The position numbers were made by a program, and so were the translations under genes. Under the pieces are notes generated by a model that was given only the letters and a program-made list of their open reading frames with translations, made no database searches and was not told where the DNA came from. From Lysobacter_K koreensis (GTDB taxonomy: Bacteria; Pseudomonadota; Gammaproteobacteria; Xanthomonadales; Xanthomonadaceae), in contig NZ_JBHTIH010000004.1 in NCBI RefSeq assembly GCF_042677045.1, positions 248,001-312,000 of the forward strand: 64,000 bases of DNA, read 5' to 3'. Of the stretch, positions 32,977-41,264 are shown piece after piece (the stretch's first letter is position 1; each line of letters begins with the position of its first letter).

Positions 32977-34119
32977 ATGTCCAACCCGCATGCCGAACGT
33001 TGCCAGCCACCGCCCACCGGGCTGGCGGAGTTCGACGCGGTGATCGGCACCCAGGAGCTGGGCTACGACGACGAGCGCGTGCCGCTCGCGCGCCGCGCCG
33101 CGCTCGCCGGGATCGACACCGGTTCGCTGACCGCGGCCGATTACCGGCCGCCGCGCTGGCTGCACAACGCGCACGTGCAGTCGGTGCTCGGCTCCAGCCC
33201 GCAGCGCCGCCGGCATGGCGAACGCCGGCTGGCGGCGTCCGGCGCGGTCACCACGCCGCACCTGGTCGACGGCGGCGACGGCGTGCGCCTGCAGGGCCTG
33301 CACAGCGCCGTGCCCGGGGTCGAGCCGCGCGGGCTGGTGCTGCTGCTGCACGGCTGGGAGGGCAGCGTCGATTCGAGCTACATGCGCCTGACCGCGGCGC
33401 AGCTGCTGGCGCGCGGCTTCGAGGTGTTCCGCCTCAACTTCCGCGACCACGGCGGCACCCACCACCTCAACGAAGGCCTGTTCCACTCCAACCGCATCGA
33501 CGAGGTCGTGCACGCCGCCTGCGACGTCGCCCGCCGCTTCCCGCTGCGGCCGCTGTCGGTCGCCGGCTACTCGCTGGGCGGCAACTTCGCACTGCGCCTG
33601 GCGCTGCACGCGCCGGCCGCGGGCCTGCCGCTGGCGCACGTCGCCGCGGTCTGCCCGGTGCTGGACCCGGCGCGCACCATGGACGCGATGGAGCACGGCT
33701 TCCCACTGTACCTGTGGTACTTCGAGCGCAAATGGCGCGAGTCGCTGGCGCGGAAGCGGGCGCTGTTCCCGCAGCAGCACGCGTTCGACGACCGCACGCT
33801 CGGGCTGCGGATGCGCCCGCTGACCCAGTGGATGGTCGAGCGCCACACCGACTTCGGCAGTCTGGACCGCTACTTCGACGGCTACTCGGTCGCCGGCGAA
33901 CGGCTGGCGGCGTTGCGAACGCCGGCCAGCATCCTGATGGCGGCCGACGACCCGGTGATCCCGGTCGACGGCTTCCACGCGCTGCGGCTGCCGGATTCGG
34001 CGCGGCTCGAGATCGCGCCCTGGGGCGGGCACTGCAGCTTCCTGGAGAACGCGCGCCTGGACGGCTTCGCCGAACGCTGGATCGCGCAACGGCTGGACGA
34101 CACCGCGGCCGCGGCCTGA
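32977..34119 (+). CDS. YheT-family alpha/beta hydrolase
   Basis: This 380-residue hydrolase begins its conserved part with YRPPRWLHNAHVQSVLG, a hallmark of the YheT/ABHD1-3 group. The nucleophile elbow is GYSLGGN. The oxyanion strand LVLLLHGWEGS, the acid strand ILMAADDPVIP and the histidine GGHCSF complete the catalytic set. Substrates are probably esters or lipids; the cellular role is unknown. Confidence 0.88.
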   Translation: MSNPHAERCQPPPTGLAEFDAVIGTQELGYDDERVPLARRAALAGIDTGSLTAADYRPPRWLHNAHVQSVLGSSPQRRRHGERRLAASGAVTTPHLVDGGDGVRLQGLHSAVPGVEPRGLVLLLHGWEGSVDSSYMRLTAAQLLARGFEVFRLNFRDHGGTHHLNEGLFHSNRIDEVVHAACDVARRFPLRPLSVAGYSLGGNFALRLALHAPAAGLPLAHVAAVCPVLDPARTMDAMEHGFPLYLWYFERKWRESLARKRALFPQQHAFDDRTLGLRMRPLTQWMVERHTDFGSLDRYFDGYSVAGERLAALRTPASILMAADDPVIPVDGFHALRLPDSARLEIAPWGGHCSFLENARLDGFAERWIAQRLDDTAAAA

Positions 34120-34223
34120 GCGAACGCCACGCCGGCCGGCGAGGGCCGCCGCGCGGCGCCGCCGACCCCAGCCGCTACAATCGGCCTCTTTCGTCCCAAA
34201 TCCTCCTACTTCCCGAGCCGTCC

Positions 34224-36299
34224 ATGTACGAACCCATCATCGACGCGCTGCGCCGCGGCGCCGCCGCCGAAGCCCTGTCTGCCGCCCGCGAGGCGGTGAC
34301 CGCGCAGCCGCACGACCCGACCTCGCAGCGCCTGCTGGCCGCCGCCCTGCGCCTGGGCGGGGACCGCGACGGCGCGCTGGCCGCGATCGACCACGCGATC
34401 GGCCTGGCCCCGGACGACGCCAACCTGCACCTTGAGCGCGCCGGCCTGCTGCTGCAGGAGCGCCAGCTCGATGACGCCCAGGCCGCGCTCGCGCGCAGCA
34501 TCGGCCTGGACCCGAACCAGTTCCCGGCCTACATCGTCCAGGGCCAGCTCGCGCTCGGTCGCGGCGACCTCGACGAGGCCGAGCGCCTCGCCCGCACCGC
34601 CTCGCGCATCGCCCCGGAGCACCCGCAGGTCGCCGCGCTCGAAGGCACCCTCGCGCTGCGTCGCGGCGACGCCGACCGCGCGCTGGCGATCCTCAGCGGC
34701 GCGGCCGAACGCGGCGGCGCCGACGAGCCGACACTGCGCCACGCTTTGGGCTTCGCCTATCTCGCCAAGGGCCACTTCGCGTTCGCCGAGCAGGCGTTCC
34801 GCGGCATGCTCGAAGGCAATCCGGCGTCGCGCCCGTTGCGCGCGCTGGTGGCCGACATCGTCCGCCGCCAGGGCCGCCCGGCCGAGGCCGCCGATGAACT
34901 CGCGCCGCTGCTCGACGAGGCCGACGCGACCCCGGCGCTGCAGCGCCTGGTCGGCGAGCTCGAACTCGAGGCCGGCCGCAACGAGCGCGCGCTGCCGCGC
35001 CTGCGCGCGGCGTTCGACGCCGCCCCGCACGACCGCCGCACGCTGATGGCGCTGATCGAGGCCTGGCAGCGGCTGGGCGCGCTCGACGAGGCACGTACGA
35101 CGCTCGACGCCACGCTCGCCACGCACCCGCAGTCCGCCGACCTGTGGCGCGCGCGCCTGCTGTTCGAACCGTTCGCCGGCGACGAGGCGCGCGCGGTGGT
35201 CGCGCGCTGGCTTGAGGCGATGCCCGATTTCGTGCCCGCGCTGGAGGCGCAATCGACGATCCACGACCACGCCGGCGAGAGCGCGCAGTCCGAGGCGGTC
35301 TCGGCCCGCATCACCGAGTTGCAGCCCGGCCACACCCAGGCCGAACTGCGCCTGATCGACGCGCTGCTGCAGCGCGAACCCGAAGCCGCGATCGCGCGCG
35401 TGGAAAGCCTGCTCGCGCGCGCCGAGGACGACGGCGTCAAGCGCATGCTGCGGCAGCTGCTCGGCCGCTCGTTCGACATCGCCGGCCAGCCCGACGCGGC
35501 CGCGGCGACCTGGGCCGAGCTGCATGCCGAAGTCGTCGACCAGCGCCTGCCCCTGCTCGAGGCGACCGCGCCGCGCAGCGAATGGCCGGAACTGGCGCCG
35601 CTGCCGGAGCCGGCCCCGGGCGTGCTGCTGCTGTGGGGCGCGCCGGGCTCGCTGGTCGAGCGAATCGCGCTGACCTTCGAGGCCGGCGGCGGCCCGTTGC
35701 GCGCCGACCGCTTCGGCGCGCAGCCACCGCAAGACCCGTTGCAGCGCTACCCGACCCCGGCCGAGCTGGCCAGCGACGCGCTCGACGGCAGCTTCCTGGT
35801 GAACCAGTGGCGCGCGACGCTGCCGGCGCGCGGGATCGCCGACGGCAACGTCTTCGACTGGCTGCTGTGGTGGGACAACGCGCTGCTGCTGGCGCTGCGC
35901 CCGTACCTGCCCGAAGCGGTGCTGATGATCGCGTTGCGCGACCCGCGCGACATGCTGCTCGACTGGCTCGCGTACGGCGGCCCGGTGCCGCTGGCGCTGG
36001 AATCGCCCGAAGCCGGCGCGCGCTGGATGGCGACCGTGCTCAACCAGATCGCCGCGCTGCACGAGCAGGACCTGTTCCCGCATCGCCTGGTCCGGCTCGA
36101 CGCGATCGCCGACGACCCGATCGCGATCGCGCAGGCGCTCGGCGACGCGCTGGACACCCGGATCCCGGCGCTGCCCGAGGGCGCGTTCGGTCCGCAGCGC
36201 TTCGCGCCCGGGCACTGGCGCGCGTTCGCGCAGCCGCTGGCCGCGGCGTTCGCGCTGCTGACCCCGGTGGCGCAGCGGCTGGGGTATTCCGAGGGTTAA
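34224..36299 (+). CDS. TPR protein with sulfotransferase-like C-terminal domain
   Basis: This 691-residue protein has about 450 residues of TPR units followed by a domain (about residues 465-690) resembling sulfotransferases. The 5'-phosphosulfate loop position reads VLLLWGAPGSLVERIALTF, lacking the usual Arg-Ser-Gly-Thr, while the 3'-phosphate motif IALRDPRDMLLDW is intact. The C-terminal domain may therefore be a degenerate or substrate-recognition version. Similar TPR-sulfotransferase fusions occur in many Gram-negatives. ATG 34224 begins the first TPR. Confidence 0.8.
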   Translation: MYEPIIDALRRGAAAEALSAAREAVTAQPHDPTSQRLLAAALRLGGDRDGALAAIDHAIGLAPDDANLHLERAGLLLQERQLDDAQAALARSIGLDPNQFPAYIVQGQLALGRGDLDEAERLARTASRIAPEHPQVAALEGTLALRRGDADRALAILSGAAERGGADEPTLRHALGFAYLAKGHFAFAEQAFRGMLEGNPASRPLRALVADIVRRQGRPAEAADELAPLLDEADATPALQRLVGELELEAGRNERALPRLRAAFDAAPHDRRTLMALIEAWQRLGALDEARTTLDATLATHPQSADLWRARLLFEPFAGDEARAVVARWLEAMPDFVPALEAQSTIHDHAGESAQSEAVSARITELQPGHTQAELRLIDALLQREPEAAIARVESLLARAEDDGVKRMLRQLLGRSFDIAGQPDAAAATWAELHAEVVDQRLPLLEATAPRSEWPELAPLPEPAPGVLLLWGAPGSLVERIALTFEAGGGPLRADRFGAQPPQDPLQRYPTPAELASDALDGSFLVNQWRATLPARGIADGNVFDWLLWWDNALLLALRPYLPEAVLMIALRDPRDMLLDWLAYGGPVPLALESPEAGARWMATVLNQIAALHEQDLFPHRLVRLDAIADDPIAIAQALGDALDTRIPALPEGAFGPQRFAPGHWRAFAQPLAAAFALLTPVAQRLGYSEG

Positions 36300-36305
36300 G
36301 GTTCT

Positions 36306-36482
36306 TTGCCCCCTCCCTTTCGCACAGCGAATGGATCACGGAGGAGTGCTTGGATATTGCCCCCTCCATTTCGCGTAGCGACGGGGAGGGCTGGGGAGGG
36401 GTGCTGTTCGACCGCGACGCAGAATCAAAATCAACAGCACCCCCTCCCAGCCTCCCCCTGCGCTGACGCGCAAAGGGAGGGG
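36306..36482. repeat. GGGGAGGG palindromic element, copy 1 (with a partial copy in front)
   Basis: CCCCCTCCATTTCGCGTAGCG, GGGGAGGGCTGGGGAGGGG and the inverted CACCCCCTCCCAGCCTCCCC form a 125-bp composite hairpin element. A partial copy, CCCCCTCCCTTTCGCACAGCG, begins at 36308. It sits between the TPR/sulfotransferase-like gene and the PEBP gene. Confidence 0.8.
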
Positions 36483-36505
36483 TCGAACACGAATCAGGAG
36501 ACCCC

Positions 36506-37135
36506 ATGCGCATCCGCAGCGACAGTTTCGAACACGGCCAGCGCCTGCCGGCGCAGTTCGCCGCCGGCCAAGCCAGCCCCGACGGCGGCGTCGGCTTCGC
36601 GCTCAACCGCAACCCACACCTGGCCTGGGACGGCGTGCCCGCGGGCACGCGCTCGTTCGCGCTGCTGTGCATCGACCCCGACGTGCCGACGGTGGCCGAG
36701 ATGGTCGGCCAGCCCGGCGTCGAGATCCCGGCCGACCAGCCGCGCACCGACTTCATCCACTGGGCGATGGCCGACCTCCCTGCCGACCTGCGCGAGATCC
36801 CGGCCGGCAGCTGCAGCGACGGCGTGGTGCCGCACGGCAAGCCGGCGCCCGCCGGTCCGGCCGGCAGCCGCCAGGGCCTCAACGACTACACCGGCTGGTT
36901 CGCCGCCGACGCGGCGATGGCCGGCGACTGGCGCGGCTACGACGGCCCGTTCCCGCCGCCCAACGACCTGCGCCTGCACCGCTACTTCTTCCGCCTGTTC
37001 GCGCTGGATGTCGCCACCCTCGAACTGCCCGACCGCTTCACCGCCGCCGACGTGCTGCGCGCGATGCAGGGCCACGTGCTCGCCGAAGCACTGGTCTACG
37101 CGACCTACTCGCTGCACCCGGGCGTCAAGGGCTGA
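36506..37135 (+). CDS. YbhB/YbcL family (PEBP) protein
   Basis: This 209-residue protein has the phosphatidylethanolamine-binding-protein pattern: LAWDGVPAGTRSFALLCIDPD, DFIHWAMADLPA and YDGPFPPPNDLRLHRYFF. The conserved Asp-Pro-Asp, His and the DLRLHRY segment shape the anion-binding pocket. It has no signal peptide. Bacterial members are of uncertain function. CAGGAG lies 8 bases before ATG. Confidence 0.88.
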   Translation: MRIRSDSFEHGQRLPAQFAAGQASPDGGVGFALNRNPHLAWDGVPAGTRSFALLCIDPDVPTVAEMVGQPGVEIPADQPRTDFIHWAMADLPADLREIPAGSCSDGVVPHGKPAPAGPAGSRQGLNDYTGWFAADAAMAGDWRGYDGPFPPPNDLRLHRYFFRLFALDVATLELPDRFTAADVLRAMQGHVLAEALVYATYSLHPGVKG

Positions 37136-37142
37136 CGCCCAC

Positions 37143-37520
37143 GTGGCCGGCTGGCGCGCGCGCCTGCACCACCTGAAGCGCGAGGCGCTGACGGTGTACT
37201 TCGCCGCGCGCGACCCGCGCCTGCCCTGGCCGGTGCGGCTGCTGGCGCTGGGAATCGCCGCCTACGCGCTGAGCCCGATCGATCTGATCCCGGACTTCAT
37301 CCCGGTGCTGGGCTACCTCGACGACCTGGTGCTGGTGCCGCTCGGGGTCGCATTGGTGGTGAAGCTGACCCCGCCGGCGATCCTTGCCGACGCGCGGCTG
37401 CGCGCCGAACGCGTCGCCGTGCGCCCGGTCAGCGTCGCCGCCGCGATCGTGATCGCCGCGATCTGGCTGCTGCTGCTCGCCGCCGTGGGCTGGTGGCTGT
37501 GGCGACCCTGGCAGGGCTGA
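37143..37520 (+). CDS. DUF1232 (YkvA-like) membrane protein
   Basis: This 125-residue protein contains the DUF1232 motif YALSPIDLIPDFIPVLGYLDD and two or three hydrophobic segments. The C-terminal one is AAAIVIAAIWLLLLAAVGWW. GTG 37143 lies 8 bases after the PEBP stop, so the genes are probably co-transcribed. Function unknown. Confidence 0.83.
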   Translation: MAGWRARLHHLKREALTVYFAARDPRLPWPVRLLALGIAAYALSPIDLIPDFIPVLGYLDDLVLVPLGVALVVKLTPPAILADARLRAERVAVRPVSVAAAIVIAAIWLLLLAAVGWWLWRPWQG

Positions 37521-37532
37521 CGACGCGGTCGC

Positions 37533-37772
37533 TCAGCCGCGCAACGCCGACAACTCGGCGCCGAAATTGATGTGGAACGGGGCGCCGCCGATGACCAGCG
37601 CGGGCACCGACTTGACCCCGGCGCGCGCCGCCTCGTCGATGCGCCCGGACTGCTCGCCCAGGTGCACGACCTCGACCTCGTAGCGCGCCGGGTCGAGCGC
37701 TTGCGCGACCTGCCGCTCGGCCTCGACGCAGACCGAGCAACCGGCGTGGTAGAACGTGGCAGGCGTCTTCAT
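37533..37772 (-). CDS. Small thioredoxin-fold protein
   Basis: This 79-residue protein has an N-terminal CxxC (GCSVC, Cys12 and Cys15) after a first beta strand TFYHAG, and a cis-Pro-like VPALVIGG near residue 60. It is consistent with a glutaredoxin/thioredoxin-like disulfide or metal-handling protein. It is transcribed divergently from the HxlR regulator, 113 bases apart, which suggests the regulator controls it. Confidence 0.8.
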   Translation of the reverse strand: MKTPATFYHAGCSVCVEAERQVAQALDPARYEVEVVHLGEQSGRIDEAARAGVKSVPALVIGGAPFHINFGAELSALRG

Positions 37773-37885
37773 CGCAGCACTCCCATGCAGCGCCGCGCAC
37801 TGGCGGCACCGCTATCAGGCCACGCGCACCGCCGCCGCGCCAGCACGCACCGCGCGGTACCCCAGGCACAAAACGGTGACGATCG

Positions 37886-38287
37886 ATGAAATCGTTGGCG
37901 AAAAGAGATATCGCCGCCGACCCCACGCAACGCGTCTACCGCTGCCTGGAGGACGTGATCGGCTGCAAGTGGTCGGTGAGCGTGCTGCTGGCGCTGCACG
38001 ACGGCGTGCGCCGGCCGGGTGAACTGGTGCGGCATATCCCCGGGCTGTCTACCAAGGTGCTCAACGAACGCCTGCGAAAACTCGGTCACTACGGCTTGAT
38101 CGAGCAGCACCGCTACCCCGAGGTCCCGCCACGCACCGAGTACACCCTGACTGCGTTTGGCCAGGCGCTGCTGGCGCTGGTCGGGCAGATCCGCGAGCTC
38201 GACCGCGGGCGTCAGCGCGACAGCCGCGCGATTCAGTCGCCGGCCGGCACCAGCAGCAGCAGCGCCGCGCCCAGCACGAAGCGGTAG
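37886..38287 (+). CDS. HxlR-family transcriptional regulator
   Basis: This 133-residue winged-helix protein matches HxlR: CKWSVSVLLALHDGVRRPGEL, then IPGLSTKVLNERLRKL and YPEVPPRTEYTLTAFGQAL. Two cysteines (in YRCLEDVIGCKW) could sense redox or electrophiles, as in several HxlR proteins. Its last 20 codons overlap the 3' end of uppP on the other strand, where composition becomes serine-rich, so the C-terminus may be poorly conserved. Divergent from the thioredoxin-like gene. Confidence 0.88.
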   Translation: MKSLAKRDIAADPTQRVYRCLEDVIGCKWSVSVLLALHDGVRRPGELVRHIPGLSTKVLNERLRKLGHYGLIEQHRYPEVPPRTEYTLTAFGQALLALVGQIRELDRGRQRDSRAIQSPAGTSSSSAAPSTKR

Positions 38288-39087
38288 ACCGCGAATGCGG
38301 TGAAGCGGTGGCTCTGGATGTAGTGCAGCAGCCACTTCACCGCGACGAACGCGGTCACCGCCGAAGCGAGGAACGCGACCGCGAGCGCGGCCCAGTCCTC
38401 GTGCGCGGCCTCGGGCGTGCCGTGGATGTCGAACAGCTCGTACGCGGTCGCCGCGAACATGGTCGGGATGCCGACCAGGAACGCGAACTCGGTCGCCGCC
38501 GCGCGGTTGGTGGTGCCAGCCAGCAGCGCCACGAAGATCGTCGCCGCCGAGCGCGAGGTGCCGGGAAACACGCCGGCCACCACCTGCGCGATCCCGACCA
38601 GGATCGCCACCGTCCAGGTGATCGCCGCACGTTCCCCCAGGGTCGCCGCGCGCTTGGCCGCGAAATGCTCGGCCGCGATCATCCAGATGCCGCCGAGCAC
38701 CAGCGCCCACGCGATCGGTGCAACCTCTGCCGACAACTCCCAGCCCAGCGCCTTGACCAGCAGCCCGAGCGCGGCGGTCACCCCGAACGCGGCGGCCAAT
38801 TTGAACGCGTAATCGCGCGATTGCGCTGGTGTGGCGCTGATGCCGAGCGGGTCGTACTCGGAGGGCGCGTCGTAACCGAAGAACGCGACCAACATGCCCC
38901 ATAGCCGCTTGCGGTAGATCAGCACCACCGCGCCGATGGCGCCGGCCTGGATCGCGATGTTGAACAGGTCGGAGCGGTGCCCGAGCCAGCGTTCGGCGAG
39001 CAGCAGGTGGCCGGTGCTCGAGATCGGCAGGAACTCGGTGATGCCTTCGATGATGCCGAGCAGGAGGGCGGCGAGCAGGTCGGTCAT
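38233..39087 (-). CDS. uppP: Undecaprenyl-diphosphatase UppP (BacA)
   Basis: This 284-residue multispanning membrane protein has the family motifs EGITEFLPISSTGHLLL (with the catalytic Glu and Ser region) and FPGTSRSAATI. It removes a phosphate from undecaprenyl diphosphate to recycle the lipid carrier for peptidoglycan; resistance to bacitracin follows. ATG 39087 (MTDLLAALLLGIIEG) was chosen because the upstream extension would overlap the glnA regulatory sites and has no membrane character. The 3' end converges with and overlaps the HxlR gene by 55 bases. Confidence 0.95.
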   Translation of the reverse strand: MTDLLAALLLGIIEGITEFLPISSTGHLLLAERWLGHRSDLFNIAIQAGAIGAVVLIYRKRLWGMLVAFFGYDAPSEYDPLGISATPAQSRDYAFKLAAAFGVTAALGLLVKALGWELSAEVAPIAWALVLGGIWMIAAEHFAAKRAATLGERAAITWTVAILVGIAQVVAGVFPGTSRSAATIFVALLAGTTNRAAATEFAFLVGIPTMFAATAYELFDIHGTPEAAHEDWAALAVAFLASAVTAFVAVKWLLHYIQSHRFTAFAVYRFVLGAALLLLVPAGD

Positions 39088-39136
39088 GCGCGGGGTCGGC
39101 GGGGAAAGGCGCGCCAGCATAGCCGAACCGTCGCGC

Positions 39137-39151
39137 GCACCATCTAGGTGC
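39137..39151. promoter_or_regulatory. NtrC-type binding palindrome upstream of glnA
   Basis: GCACC-ATCTA-GGTGC matches the NtrC consensus (TGCACC-N5-GGTGCA). It lies about 95 bases before the sigma-54 promoter, the usual distance for an enhancer. Confidence 0.7.
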
Positions 39152-39243
39152 ATCGGCCCGCCGGGACGCGCCGAGATGGTGCTAAATGCCCGGCCGAGCC
39201 GAGGCGGTGCTAGAAGAATCAACGGCTTGGAAGCCAACCAACG

Positions 39244-39261
39244 TTGGCACGGCCATTGCTT
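39244..39261 (+). promoter_or_regulatory. Sigma-54 (RpoN) promoter for glnA
   Basis: TTGGCACGGCCATTGCTT matches the -24/-12 consensus TGGCAC-N5-TTGC exactly. Transcription would start around 39270, about 25 bases upstream of the glnA start codon. Confidence 0.88.
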
Positions 39262-39295
39262 TGCTTAAGCCATCCATTCCCGCCGAGGCTGCCCC

Positions 39296-40705
39296 ATGTC
39301 GCTCGAACACGTCGAAAAAATGATCAAGGACCACAAGGTCGAGTTCGTCGACCTGCGCTTCGCCGACATGCGCGGCGTGCAGCACCACGTGACCTTCCCC
39401 AAGTCGATCATCGAGCCGGGCCTGTTCGAGGACGGCAAGATGTTCGACGGCTCCTCGATCGCCGGCTGGAAGGGCATCCACCAGTCCGACATGGTGCTGC
39501 TGCCGGACGCGTCGACCGCGTTCCTCGACCCGTTCACCGCCGACCCGACCCTGGTGCTGACCTGCGACATCCTCGACCCGGCGACCATGCAGGCCTACTC
39601 GCGCGACCCGCGCGGCATTGCCAAGCGCGCCGAGGCCTACCTCAAGTCCAGCGGGATTGCCGATCAGGCGTTCTTCGGCCCGGAGCCGGAATTCTTCATC
39701 TTCGACTCGGTCCGCTACGCGAACGAGATGGGCCACACTTTCTTCCACGTCGACTCGGAAGAAGCGGCGTGGAACTCGGGGAAGGAATACGACGGCGGCA
39801 ACACCGGCTACCGCCCGGGCGTGAAGGGCGGCTACTTCCCGGTCGCGCCGCTGGACTCGCTGCACGACATCCGCGCCGAGATGTGCAAGACCCTCGAAGC
39901 GGTCGGCATCGAAGTCGAAGTGCACCACCACGAAGTCGCCAACGCCGGCCAGTGCGAGATCGGCACCAAGTTCAACTCGCTGGTGAAGAAGGGCGACGAA
40001 CTGCTGACGATGAAGTACATCATCAAGAACGTCGCCCACCGCAACGGCAAGACCGCGACTTTCATGCCCAAGCCGCTGGTCGGCGACAACGGCAGCGGCA
40101 TGCACGTGCACCAGAGCCTCGCCAAGGGCGGCACCAACCTGTTCACCGGCGACGGCTACGGCGGCCTGTCGCAGATGGCGCTGTGGTACATCGGCGGCAT
40201 CTTCAAGCACGCGCGTGCGATCAACGCGTTCGCCAACTCGACCACCAACAGCTACAAGCGCCTGGTGCCCGGCTACGAGGCGCCGGTGATGCTGGCGTAC
40301 TCGGCCTCGAACCGTTCGGCGAGCTGCCGTATCCCGTACGTCGCCAACCCGAAGGCGCGCCGCATCGAGATCCGCTTCCCGGATCCGATGAACTCCGGCT
40401 ACCTGATTTTCGCCGCGCTGATGATGGCCGGCCTGGACGGCATCAAGAACCAGATCGACCCGGGCGCGCCGTCCGACAAGGACCTGTACGACCTGCCGCC
40501 GGAAGAGGAGAAGGGCATCCCAACCGTGTGCCATTCGCTCGACCAGGCGCTGGAAGAACTCGACAAGGACCGTGACTTCCTCAAGGCCGGGGGCGTGTTC
40601 ACCGACGACTTCATCGACGCGTACATCACCTTGAAGATGAAGGAAGTCACCGCGTTCCGTGGCGCGACCCACCCGCTCGAGTACCAGATGTACTACGCGA
40701 TCTAG
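39296..40705 (+). CDS. glnA: Glutamine synthetase, type I
   Basis: This 469-residue enzyme condenses glutamate and ammonia with ATP. The sequence carries the GSI hallmarks: FDGSSIAGWKGI, FGPEPEFFIFDSV, the ATP-site MPKPLVGDNGSGMHVHQS and NRSASCRIPY. The adenylylation tyrosine is predicted at residue 398 in DLYDLPPEEEK, so activity is probably controlled by GlnE. A sigma-54 promoter and an NtrC-type site lie upstream, so expression should rise under nitrogen limitation. Length is normal for GSI. Confidence 0.98.
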   Translation: MSLEHVEKMIKDHKVEFVDLRFADMRGVQHHVTFPKSIIEPGLFEDGKMFDGSSIAGWKGIHQSDMVLLPDASTAFLDPFTADPTLVLTCDILDPATMQAYSRDPRGIAKRAEAYLKSSGIADQAFFGPEPEFFIFDSVRYANEMGHTFFHVDSEEAAWNSGKEYDGGNTGYRPGVKGGYFPVAPLDSLHDIRAEMCKTLEAVGIEVEVHHHEVANAGQCEIGTKFNSLVKKGDELLTMKYIIKNVAHRNGKTATFMPKPLVGDNGSGMHVHQSLAKGGTNLFTGDGYGGLSQMALWYIGGIFKHARAINAFANSTTNSYKRLVPGYEAPVMLAYSASNRSASCRIPYVANPKARRIEIRFPDPMNSGYLIFAALMMAGLDGIKNQIDPGAPSDKDLYDLPPEEEKGIPTVCHSLDQALEELDKDRDFLKAGGVFTDDFIDAYITLKMKEVTAFRGATHPLEYQMYYAI

Positions 40706-40730
40706 CGGCGTTGGACTTTGCTCCCTCCCT

Positions 40731-40918
40731 TTCGCGTAGCGAAGGGGGTGAGGAGGGCCGCTCGCAAGCCATTGGCTTGCGGTCCGACGAACGCCCGCAG
40801 GCTATGCCTGCGGGCCGGACGGGCTGGGGAGGGGTGCTGTTCGACCGCGACGCAGAATCCAAATCAGAAGCACCCCCTCCCAACCTCCCCCTGCGCTGCG
40901 CGCAAGGGGAGGGGCAAA
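40731..40918. repeat. GGGGAGGG palindromic element, copy 2, carrying a nested 75-bp repeat
   Basis: CTCCCTCCCTTTCGCGTAGCG and GGGCTGGGGAGGGGTGCTG, followed by CACCCCCTCCCAACCTCCCC, form the same composite element as at 36354. Between the two left arms lies the dispersed 75-bp repeat (40746-40822). Confidence 0.8.
40746..40822 (+). repeat. Dispersed 75-bp palindromic repeat, copy B
   Basis: GGGCCGCTCGCAAGCCATTG and GGCTTGCGGTCCGACGAAC, then GCAGGCTATGCCTGCGGGCC, match the minus-strand copy at 31341-31416. It interrupts copy 2 of the GGGGAGGG element. Confidence 0.75.
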
Positions 40919-40967
40919 AAGCAAAAAGCAAAAAGCAAAAAGCAAAAAGCAAAAAGCAAAAAGCAAC
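40915..40967 (+). repeat. Heptanucleotide tandem repeat (GCAAAAA)n
   Basis: About seven consecutive GCAAAAA units lie between two palindromic elements; a weaker run (AAAAAGCGAAAAGCG) occurs at 41134-41162. A and T are rare elsewhere in the flanks. Confidence 0.9.
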
Positions 40968-40999
40968 ACCCCGGTCTACGCGAGCAGGCCGGTTTTGCC

Positions 41000-41113
41000 C
41001 CCTCCCTTGCGAAGCAGGGGAGGGCTGGGGAGGGGTGCTCTTCGCGCTTTCGTGCAGAACAGATCAACAGCACCCCCTCCCAACCTCCCCCTGCGCTGTG
41101 CGCAAGGGGAGGG
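41000..41113. repeat. GGGGAGGG palindromic element, copy 3
   Basis: GCCCCCTCCCTTGCGAAGCA, GGGGAGGGCTGGGGAGGGG and CACCCCCTCCCAACCTCCCC repeat the composite layout of copies 1 and 2 in the glnA-amtB interval. The middle spacer differs. Confidence 0.8.
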
Positions 41114-41264
41114 GCAACAGCCAAGTACCAAACAGCAAAAAGCGAAAAGCGAAAAGAAAAAAGTAGAAACGAGCAAGCACGCCGGCGCCACGCCGGCCTG
41201 CGTCGAACACGACAACGGCGAGGCGTCGCCCGCGGCGATGCCTCCAACGACCACGGGGGCGGGC

